From: Lachnospiraceae bacterium
Lineage (GTDB): Bacteria > Bacillota_A > Clostridia > Lachnospirales > Lachnospiraceae
DNA: 6,597 nucleotides
Direction: 5' to 3'
NCBI GenBank assembly: GCA_017464045.1
Contig: JAFUEG010000275.1
Span: 1-6,597, forward strand
A program made the translations under genes and the position numbers. The first letter of the stretch is position 1. Each line of letters starts with the position of its first letter. The notes under the pieces are model-generated. The model made no database searches and was not told where the DNA came from. It was given only the letters and a program-made list of their open reading frames with translations. Positions 1 through 4,923 of this stretch are shown here, one piece after another.

Positions 1-249
1 CGGTCTGAACATCTTATAAAAATCACGTATCTCCTGTGGAATGTCAAAATAAGGAGTGGTGTCATCAAGCTCCTGCTTAACAAGCTCCTCACAAAATACA
101 GGAGCAAGCTCCTCTGCCGTCATCGGCTTATGCGTTCCCGGATTAAGAAGCGGTGCAGGCTTGTTAACCATATCTGCTCTGAGATTGTACCACTGCTTCG
201 GCATCTCCGATTCATTAAGATAAATCTTGTAAGGGATTTCATTTGTCAT
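1..249 (-). CDS. trpB: Tryptophan synthase beta chain, TrpB2 type (N-terminal part, cut by window edge)
   Basis: TrpB is the PLP-dependent enzyme that joins indole and L-serine to make tryptophan in the cytoplasm. Only the first 83 residues are in the window, and the frame stays open to base 1. The visible part matches my recollection of the TrpB2 (TrpB-related) family N-terminus: a WYNL motif near residues 20-23, a PAPLLNPGT stretch near 31-39, an EEL helix, and IPQEIRDFYKMFRP at the edge, where family members continue with PL. The catalytic lysine and PLP-binding loop lie outside the window. The ATG at 249 is preceded on the minus strand by AAAGGAAGG (259-267), a good ribosome binding site. 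The gene is the first one downstream of a tryptophan T-box leader, which independently supports a tryptophan role. TrpB2 forms often act outside the classic trp operon as indole-salvaging enzymes; whether that holds here cannot be seen. Confidence 0.87.
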   Translation of the reverse strand, partial: MTNEIPYKIYLNESEMPKQWYNLRADMVNKPAPLLNPGTHKPMTAEELAPVFCEELVKQELDDTTPYFDIPQEIRDFYKMFRP

Positions 250-343
250 AGTTTTGTACCTTCCTTTCAAATATAATATAAATTGTTTGTTTAGTATGCA
301 TTTAGTAAGCAAATTGTTTATCTGCCTGAAGGGCTTATCTCAC

Positions 344-378
344 AAAAAAAGTCCCAGCAAAGAAAACTTTGCTGGGAC
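344..378 (-). terminator. Intrinsic terminator of the T-box leader
   Basis: A perfect 12-bp stem (GTCCCAGCAAAG paired with CTTTGCTGGGAC, at 351-362 and 367-378) closes a 4-base loop. On the minus strand it is followed by seven Ts (350-344). It lies directly after the T-box core, so it is the regulated attenuator. Without bound uncharged tRNA it should stop transcription before trpB. Confidence 0.95.
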
Positions 379-615
379 AGGATAATCTCATTTCCTGCGG
401 TGCCACCCGGCTTGGTGTAATTAACACCCGCTTTACGCATACTGACATATGCTGACATTTTTAACGAGGAGTCGTCCCCGGCTTGCATACTATGAAAAAT
501 TCATTTCAGCTTGCCCTCAGAAGTCCATTCGGAATTACATTTCCTGCTGTGATTCCACCATCCACAGTTCTCTGTTAGAAAAGCGGTAAAACCTACTTAC
601 TCTTCTTCAACGGTT
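344..615 (-). promoter_or_regulatory. T-box riboswitch, tryptophan-specific, controlling trpB
   Basis: This leader senses uncharged tRNA-Trp and permits read-through into trpB when tryptophan is short. Read on the minus strand it has the usual parts in order. Stem I begins near 605 with an AGTAAGTAGG segment. The AGAGAACTGTGG and TGGTGGAATCACAG apical elements lie around 546-575. The specifier region reads GAA-TGG-ACTTCTGAG, placing TGG (Trp) at 527-525. The T-box core GGGTGGCACCGC is at 408-397, followed by the terminator hairpin at 378-351. The bulge that pairs with the tRNA 3' end reads TGGC, matching a GCCA acceptor end and therefore a G discriminator base, as expected for bacterial tRNA-Trp. 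About 95 bases separate the terminator from the trpB start. Confidence 0.93.
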
Positions 616-621
616 TAGAAA

Positions 622-650
622 AAAATATCATATTATTTTTTAGTTGTCAA
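622..650 (-). promoter_or_regulatory. Sigma-A type promoter of the T-box/trpB transcript
   Basis: On the minus strand a perfect -35 box TTGACA (650-645) is followed after 17 bases by TATTTT (627-622), preceded by TGA, which makes an extended -10. The predicted start near 615 places the T-box stem I right at the beginning of the transcript, which supports the call. The -35 box sits inside an 11-base palindrome AGTTGTCAACT (642-652). The -10 box lies in one arm of a dyad TGATATTTT/AAAATATCA (652-660 and 622-630). Confidence 0.75.
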
Positions 651-694
651 CTGATATTTTGATTTGTTGTAGGATTTATATTATCAAATTATTC

Positions 695-1162
695 CTAATT
701 AATTTTCTTCTTTCTTTTATCCATCAGATTAATTATTATAAATATAATCAGTGTTCCTATAAGAGCACCCAGGCTGTCAATCATCACATCAAGAGGTTGC
801 CCGCTTCTTCCCGGAACAAATAATTGATGAAACTCGTCTGTAACAGAATATATGATGCAGCCTAACCATGATAGCCAATAATACCTTTTAACAGGATAAA
901 ATACCCCGATTAAAAGCATACCAAGTATGGCATACTCCGTAGCGTGTGCCGCCTTACGTACCGGATGATCAATCTTTTTTGCAAACTCCATCTGCTTTTC
1001 TTCACTTTGTTTTTCAAAGTCATGAACAATAACTTTTCCGACTGTAAGTCCAACCTTGTAGCTATCCTTTTCCGACTCATCCGCATCACGTGCTGAAAAA
1101 CAAAATATAACCATCATCCATATGCAGGATAAAATTATAAAAATGATTCTTCTTACATTCAT
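695..1162 (-). CDS. VanZ-family membrane protein
   Basis: A 155-residue integral membrane protein of the VanZ-like family. VanZ itself gives low-level teicoplanin resistance in vancomycin-resistance clusters by an unclear mechanism; most chromosomal relatives have no known role, and none is inferred here. Four hydrophobic segments are visible: about 6-22, 77-91, 94-108 and 124-147. The family signature residues are present: FSAR (22-25) after the first segment, VRKAAHATEYAILG with R69, H73 and E76, then TDEFHQLFVPGRSGQ (108-122) with E110, H112, Q113 and R119, and DVMIDSLGALIG (125-136). The C-terminus is basic (DKRKKK), probably cytoplasmic. The start lies 5 bases after the stop of the CobW-like gene. 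The stop TAA of that gene merges into the AAAGG that serves as a short-spaced ribosome site, so translation is likely coupled. No clear terminator separates it from the T-box promoter downstream. Confidence 0.9.
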   Translation of the reverse strand: MNVRRIIFIILSCIWMMVIFCFSARDADESEKDSYKVGLTVGKVIVHDFEKQSEEKQMEFAKKIDHPVRKAAHATEYAILGMLLIGVFYPVKRYYWLSWLGCIIYSVTDEFHQLFVPGRSGQPLDVMIDSLGALIGTLIIFIIINLMDKRKKKIN

Positions 1163-1167
1163 AACCT

Positions 1168-2223
1168 TTAACTCGTCTTAATCGTTGAAAATCTCGCCGA
1201 AAAGCATCTGTCTATCTCTCTTTTATCAAGATTTTCTCCAATTACTATAATTACATCCTGACCGTTGGATATACTATTGACGGAAAGTTCCTTTTCAGTG
1301 GCATTAATCTCATACCAGATGCTTTCATCCTTTGCAAAGCCTTTAACACGGCTGATTTTGCCGACGGTTTTATCCATGAAAAGTTTTTTAATCGAGGCTT
1401 TAATTTCTTCAAGTTTCATATCAAGATTCATAAAAAACAAAGCATCAAAGCTGTTATCATCCATAGTAATTTTCTTTTCATACGGATACGCTTTATATCC
1501 GGAATTTTCAATACGTTCGTAATCATCCTTTGTTAATTCATCCCAGTTTTTTGCAAGCAAATCCTGCTTTTTTATTTCTATTTTATCGCTCATTTTTCTT
1601 GAATCATAATTCTCGTATGATTGATATATATCACTTGTTTCATATGAATATGTATCTGTTTCAAGTGCATATTTTCTGTCACATTTCACTTTTTTTAAAG
1701 CATCATTTATATGTTCTACCGTATTTTCAAGCTGTTCATGTGCGACCTCCTGAACCCGGCTTAGTAAAACCATCCCCGCCTCAGCGAGCTGGCTTGCGAG
1801 CATGCAATCTGCTTCAACAGACATATCATTTTCCAGATCCGCCTTTACAATCGCTATAACATTTCCTATCTCATAGAGTCTGTCCAGCGTCTCTTCGGGG
1901 AGCATCTCGAAAAACTCATCCACATCAAATATGCCTGAGGGTTCAATTATCACTCTGTTATAGCCAAGCATAGCCATAGTTATAAGCTTGGTCTTAAATC
2001 TCCTCCTGTGGCAGTCATAGTCACAGCCGCCCGCCACCATCTCAAGCCCGCAGCCCTTTTCCTCCAAATCCGCAAGAAGCATCATATCTACATTGATTGC
2101 ACCATAGTCATTTTCAAGTATGCAGACATTTTCTTTCTTATCAAGCAGATATTCTACATATTTTCTTATAAAAGTAGTCTTACCGGAGCCTAAAAATCCG
2201 GTTATCAAATCCACCTTGGTCAT
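1168..2223 (-). CDS. CobW/COG0523-family G3E GTPase-like protein with degenerate metal and guanine motifs
   Basis: A 351-residue member of the G3E P-loop family (CobW, UreG, HypB, metal chaperones), which usually couples GTP hydrolysis to delivery of a metal ion. Numbered from the ATG at 2223, the Walker A motif GFLGSGKTT is at 9-17. LENDYGAINVD near 36-46 matches the family's NEFGEIGID segment. IIEPSGIFD near 93-101 corresponds to the ETTG switch region. A C-terminal CobW_C-like domain (about 270-345) contains KGF, WYEI and VIIVIGENLD. Two deviations stand out. The canonical CxCC metal motif is replaced by GGCDYDCH (C67, C71, H72). The NKxD guanine-specificity motif is replaced by SRVQ (156-159). 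A Tyr/Asp-rich linker lies around 185-215. The start was placed at 2223 because GGAGG sits 5 bases upstream; an in-frame GTG at 2262 coincides with the predicted transcription start and has no ribosome site. First gene of an operon with the VanZ-family gene. The metal, if any, is unknown. Confidence 0.87.
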   Translation of the reverse strand: MTKVDLITGFLGSGKTTFIRKYVEYLLDKKENVCILENDYGAINVDMMLLADLEEKGCGLEMVAGGCDYDCHRRRFKTKLITMAMLGYNRVIIEPSGIFDVDEFFEMLPEETLDRLYEIGNVIAIVKADLENDMSVEADCMLASQLAEAGMVLLSRVQEVAHEQLENTVEHINDALKKVKCDRKYALETDTYSYETSDIYQSYENYDSRKMSDKIEIKKQDLLAKNWDELTKDDYERIENSGYKAYPYEKKITMDDNSFDALFFMNLDMKLEEIKASIKKLFMDKTVGKISRVKGFAKDESIWYEINATEKELSVNSISNGQDVIIVIGENLDKREIDRCFSARFSTIKTS

Positions 2224-2228
2224 GTCAA

Positions 2229-2233
2229 CCTCC
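2229..2233 (-). promoter_or_regulatory. Ribosome binding site fixing the CobW-like start
   Basis: GGAGG on the minus strand lies 5 bases before the ATG at 2223. It is the only strong Shine-Dalgarno in the leader and decides against the upstream in-frame GTG at 2262. Confidence 0.8.
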
Positions 2234-2266
2234 ATTTGCAACATAAAAGATGAATAGTTCACCTCA

Positions 2267-2316
2267 AAAAATGTTAACGCGTCGCAAAGGGCATGTCAAC
2301 ATTTTTCGTAACGAAA
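2267..2316 (-). promoter_or_regulatory. Promoter of the CobW-like/vanZ-family operon, embedded in an inverted repeat
   Basis: On the minus strand TTGACA (2299-2294) and TAACAT (2276-2271) are 17 bases apart, predicting a start near 2264 and a leader of about 40 bases. The two boxes fall in opposite arms of an inverted repeat, 2267-2278 and 2295-2306, with 11 of 12 positions pairing around a 16-base centre. Just upstream, 2304-2316 is a palindrome TTTCGT-A-ACGAAA. Such symmetry around a promoter suggests an operator, but I do not recognise the regulator. It does not read as a typical Firmicute Zur box. Confidence 0.65.
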
Positions 2317-2367
2317 TACTTGGATTTTATGCCAAGCCTCACCCCATGTCACCAAATTTATCGCAAT

Positions 2368-2397
2368 AAAAATAGGCAGGCACACTACGTGCCTGCC
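2368..2397 (-). terminator. Terminator downstream of the surface-protein remnant
   Basis: A perfect 9-bp GC-rich stem (GGCAGGCAC at 2375-2383, GTGCCTGCC at 2389-2397) has a 5-base loop. On the minus strand it is followed by TATTTTTATT. It lies 48 bases after the stop codon of the cell-wall protein fragment and should insulate that unit from the CobW-like operon. Confidence 0.8.
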
Positions 2398-2404
2398 CTA
2401 GTCT

Positions 2405-2440
2405 AATGTGGCGGATGGGGATTAGGTATACCGCCACATT
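2405..2440. repeat. Second inverted repeat, possible terminator
   Basis: A 10-bp perfect stem (AATGTGGCGG at 2405-2414, CCGCCACATT at 2431-2440) has a 16-base loop and starts 4 bases beyond the stop codon of the surface-protein remnant. The T run (2439-2443) is on the plus strand, so as a terminator it would fit plus-strand transcription. No plus-strand gene is seen. It may act as an mRNA 3'-end stabiliser for the minus-strand transcript. Confidence 0.5.
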
Positions 2441-2444
2441 TTTC

Positions 2445-2726
2445 TTATTTCATCAAACGCTTTCTAAGTGTAAGATAAAGTGCTGCTAACGCAGAACCAC
2501 TCATAAGCATAATAATTACACCCATATTCATCTTATCTCCGGTTGCCGGAGCTTTCGGTGTATCCGCCTTTGGCGTTTCAACCTTCGCTGGCTCCGCCTT
2601 CTTAGTCCACTTTGCAAAGAGCTTTATATCTGATGCTACCTTGTCAGTATCAGGATTCCACTTTTCATTAAATGACTCATCTTTATACCATCCGTCAAAA
2701 TCATAACCATCCTTTGTGATATTCAA
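2445..2726 (-). pseudogene. C-terminal remnant of a sortase-anchored surface protein (InlB-type repeat plus PxTGD signal)
   Basis: The open frame of 93 residues has a single InlB/Listeria-Bacteroides repeat near 6-41 (GYDFDGWYKD then DIKLFAKWTKK), characteristic of secreted bacterial surface proteins. A short linker with repeated TPKA follows. The C-terminal sorting signal comprises APATGD (59-64), a hydrophobic stretch about 67-86, and the basic tail RKRLMK. Sortase is expected to cleave within PATG and attach the protein to the wall. There is no signal peptide, so as it stands the product could not be exported. The only in-frame start is a TTG at 2726 without a ribosome site, and a stop codon lies four codons upstream (TAA at about 2736). 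I read it as the 3' end of a larger surface protein whose 5' part has been deleted. A short intact protein is possible but unlikely. Confidence 0.7.
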
Positions 2727-2796
2727 AAATATTTCTTATCAACATAAAAAATTTCTTCAAGTATTTGTACAAGTAAATATAAGTTAATTAGCCTAT

Positions 2797-2854
2797 ATTA
2801 TAACAAACGGTTTCCACAAATCTGCCACAAAAGTTGCAGTTATGTAAACCGTTT
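2797..2854 (-). promoter_or_regulatory. Candidate -10 box with paired 9-bp palindromes (possible operator pair)
   Basis: A perfect TATAAT lies on the minus strand at 2802-2797, about 70 bases before the surface-protein remnant. No good -35 box stands at 16-18 bases, so the promoter is uncertain. Two palindromes of the form AAAC-N-GTTT flank its upstream side: AAACGGTTT (2805-2813) and AAACCGTTT (2846-2854). Their centres are 41 bases apart, close to four helical turns. A direct repeat CCACAAA (2814-2820 and 2825-2831) lies between them. LacI-family operators often have this kind of symmetry, but the regulator is unknown. Confidence 0.4.
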
Positions 2855-2868
2855 TGAAAAATTTTTAC

Positions 2869-2900
2869 AAAAAAAGAAGTGAACTAATATAGTTCACTTC
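2869..2900 (-). terminator. Intrinsic terminator downstream of the Rpn-family pseudogene
   Basis: A perfect 11-bp stem (GAAGTGAACTA at 2876-2886, TAGTTCACTTC at 2890-2900) with a 3-base loop is followed by seven Ts on the minus strand (2875-2869). It is the first terminator after the Rpn locus but lies about 170 bases beyond its stop codon, leaving an unusually long tail. Confidence 0.82.
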
Positions 2901-3069
2901 CAACACTTACTTTCTTTTTTTACTGTACTACCGTTATACCTTATACGTAATAAAATATAAAAACAGTTTCAAAACGAAGCACTTGAAGCATTTTATTGAT
3001 TATTATAAATAATTGAACATAAACATTTTTATATTAAAAAAGGCCATGATAATTTGTCTTCACAGTCTG

Positions 3070-3906
3070 TCAATCTTTATTCTTTTGTGCAAGAAGTTTT
3101 CTTAATTGCTCTATCTCTGCATCCTTTTGTTCTATCTTTGCCTGACTCTCGGCACGTCCCTTCTCCAAGCCTTCTTCATAACCCTCTTCACGAATTGACT
3201 TCTTATATAATTCCTCGTCAAATTCAAATATACTCATCGAAATCACCTCTGCTTTATTTGCCAGCAAAAAATCCTTCAATATGTCATTTTTTATGCAATA
3301 ATCGACCGCCTGTCGAACCGCCTCTTCAAGCGGATATTCTTCCGAATACTTTCTAACTGTATCAACAAATTGCATGTATTGAAATAATGACGGACATTTT
3401 CTTTTTACTTCTTAATTATAGCCCGAATTGATATTTAATTGCAATACCTTTAACTGAAGATTTACATCGTCTGTTTTTTGCTTATATGATGATGAAAGCG
3501 TTAATTCTTTCACTTCCGGTTGTTCCTCTTTTCCATTATAAAAAACAAATAATCTTGGATTCGGAAGTTCTATAAGCTTGCTACCATAAAGATTCTTTTT
3601 GACAATAAGCTTTTCAAGCTGCCTCGTTATATACATAAGAAAACGAAGTGGTGTATTAGGATTGACACTTGCCTGTTGCTCATACAGCTGAAGATTCATA
3701 TCAAGCAGGCAGGATACATCATTTTTAAATGTCATATAAACTGCATTTTCAAGCGTAACAATTTCAAGCTCATTTTCATTAGTGTATTCTGTATTATTTA
3801 AGGCATTATAAAGTGAAAGCAATTCTTTCCTTGAATTGAAAAGCATACGAAAAACTGTATCCTTATAGTTTCTTACTACATTTACTTTTTGATTTTCTTC
3901 TTTCAT
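3070..3906 (-). pseudogene. Rpn-family PD-(D/E)XK nuclease/putative transposase, interrupted by one in-frame stop
   Basis: Rpn proteins are DNA-cleaving PD-(D/E)XK enzymes linked to RecA-independent recombination and related to transposases. The first part (3906-3412, 164 codons) has the family start YKDTVFRMLF (14-23), NDVSCLLDM with D63/D69, and YEQQASVNPNTPLRFLMYITR (75-95), where E76 and Q78 fit the catalytic E-x-Q. It then reaches NINSGYN and stops at TAA (3414-3412). The frame then continues without shift for 12 codons (EVKRKCPSLFQY) into a second part (3375-3070). That part carries the family's LEEAVRQAVDYCIKNDILKDFL segment and a charged, glycine-spaced coiled-coil tail (EEGYEEGLEKGRAES onward). 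Restoring one sense codon, for instance lysine, would give a 278-residue protein of normal family length. AGAGGTG 4 bases before the ATG at 3906 is a good ribosome site, while the second part has none. A truncated N-terminal product may still be made. Confidence 0.85.
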
Positions 3907-3994
3907 AAAGCACCTCTTTCCCTACCACACAACGGCAGCAACATTATTATTTATTCCAGAAGGATGGGATATCGTATGAGTAGATTATCACACT

Positions 3995-4063
3995 AAAAAA
4001 AGATAAACCAGTTAAAAATTTTAACCCTTGGGGTTAAAATTTTTAACTGGCTTATCTTTCTTT
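3995..4063 (-). terminator. Long AT-rich hairpin ending the regulator/kinase operon
   Basis: A 20-bp perfect inverted repeat (4008-4027 and 4031-4050) encloses a 3-base loop. It extends outward, after one mismatch, through eight more pairs and, after another, three more, spanning 3995-4063. On the minus strand it is followed by T-rich sequence running into the seven Ts complementary to 3995-4001, so it should terminate transcription from the response-regulator gene, whose stop is about 43 bases upstream. The arms are also A/T symmetrical enough to act in both directions. Each arm contains its own odd-centred palindrome, GTTAAAA-N-TTTTAAC. Confidence 0.8.
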
Positions 4064-4105
4064 AAATATTATCAATTACGACAAAGCTCACGCCTATGTC
4101 ACATT

Positions 4106-4876
4106 TTACAGCTCCGCCCACGGATACTGCTCCATATATGAAGCCTTCTCCTCATCGGTTAAATCTTTATTTCCATCAAGATAATCAAAGTAATCACAGC
4201 TTATCTTATCCTTGTTTATACAATAAAAGGATTTATTGTTATTTATAATTACATCATCCACTCCGCAGCTTTTAAATGATAATCTTATATCACTTATAAT
4301 ATTTCGTATATAGCGTTTTTTCTTTTCTGAATCTTCTTCCTCGGACCACAGCAGGAATCGCAGCTCATCCTCGGATACAAGCGCGCCTTTTTTATCTACC
4401 AGATATGCAACTATCTCCTTACACTGTGTACGTTTAAAATCAACAGGTGTATCTCCGAAGAAGATTTCAAAGTGACCGAAGCATTTTATCGACAGAGTCG
4501 GTATCGGATATCTAAGGTTTTCGATTGCCTTTTTCATGCTCTTTTCATTTACAGGCTTCATGATAAAACCGCTCACATACATTTCCAGCACATCAAGCGC
4601 ATACTTACCGTGTCCCGTAACAAATATTATATTTGTTTTCGGACTTATCTCTTGAATCTTTTTTGCAACCTCCAGTCCGTTTATAAACGGCATCTCTATA
4701 TCAAGAAATGCTATCTGTATTCCGGTTCCGGATTCATTTTCTTTCTTTATTATCCCGAGCGCTTCATCAGAATTTTCCGCCAGAAAAAAATCCGTATCTT
4801 CTCCAAGAACCTTCTTTGCTGTTCTATGGATATCCTTCAATATAAGCGGTTCATCATCTGCTATCAAACATTTCAT
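4106..4876 (-). CDS. Response regulator with receiver domain and SARP-like winged-helix output
   Basis: A 256-residue cytoplasmic transcription factor, almost certainly the partner of the kinase gene just upstream. The receiver domain (about 1-120) has the acidic pair D7/D8, the phospho-acceptor D59 in FLDIEMP, the switch residue T87 and the conserved K107 in FIMKP. Residues about 127-230 form a winged helix of the OmpR/SARP type: LSIKCFGHFEIFFGD, then a KRTQCKEIVAYLVDKKGALVS helix, then a KKRYIRNIISDIRLSFK recognition-helix region. It ends with a short tail resembling the start of a BTAD module and finishing in YPWAEL. The full BTAD domain of long SARPs is absent, which is common for clostridial regulators of this type. 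The ATG at 4876 follows GGAGG (4890-4886) by 9 bases. A 47-base gap without terminator separates it from the kinase, so both are expected on one transcript. The target genes are not visible. Confidence 0.9.
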   Translation of the reverse strand: MKCLIADDEPLILKDIHRTAKKVLGEDTDFFLAENSDEALGIIKKENESGTGIQIAFLDIEMPFINGLEVAKKIQEISPKTNIIFVTGHGKYALDVLEMYVSGFIMKPVNEKSMKKAIENLRYPIPTLSIKCFGHFEIFFGDTPVDFKRTQCKEIVAYLVDKKGALVSEDELRFLLWSEEEDSEKKKRYIRNIISDIRLSFKSCGVDDVIINNNKSFYCINKDKISCDYFDYLDGNKDLTDEEKASYMEQYPWAEL

Positions 4877-4923
4877 ATATGTCTGCCTCCAATCCTGATA
4901 TCTTAATTAATACCTTTTATCTG

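Larger units (their letters stand above)
2727..3069. other. Gene-free AT-rich interval between the surface-protein remnant and the Rpn pseudogene
   Basis: I find no credible gene in this stretch. On the minus strand only very short frames of about 14-16 codons without good ribosome sites occur. It contains a terminator-like hairpin (2869-2900), a TATAAT box (2797-2802) and two short palindromes (2805-2813, 2846-2854). The part from 2901 to 3069 shows nothing I can name and is probably the 3' untranslated tail of the Rpn locus. Confidence 0.6.

Noticed and set aside
60..135. Three near-identical copies of CAAGCTCCT inside trpB
   Set aside because: They fall within codons for Glu-Glu-Leu/Gln-Glu-Leu stretches read on the minus strand, so codon repetition explains them.
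2224..2262. Alternative GTG start at 2262 for the CobW-like protein
   Set aside because: It coincides with the predicted transcription start, has no Shine-Dalgarno, and would add 13 residues before the usual family start near the P-loop. The ATG at 2223 has GGAGG 5 bases upstream.
2368..2440. Tandem hairpins as a CRISPR or repeat array
   Set aside because: The two stems differ in sequence and there are no regularly spaced repeats. One is a standard terminator.
2940..3050. Small proteins of 14-16 codons on the minus strand in the AT-rich interval
   Set aside because: They are too short, lack convincing ribosome sites and have a composition typical of random AT-rich DNA.
3070..3375. Independent gene starting at the ATG at 3375
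   Set aside because: It has no ribosome site and its sequence is the C-terminal part of the Rpn family in the same frame as the upstream half. It is better described as the downstream part of a broken gene.
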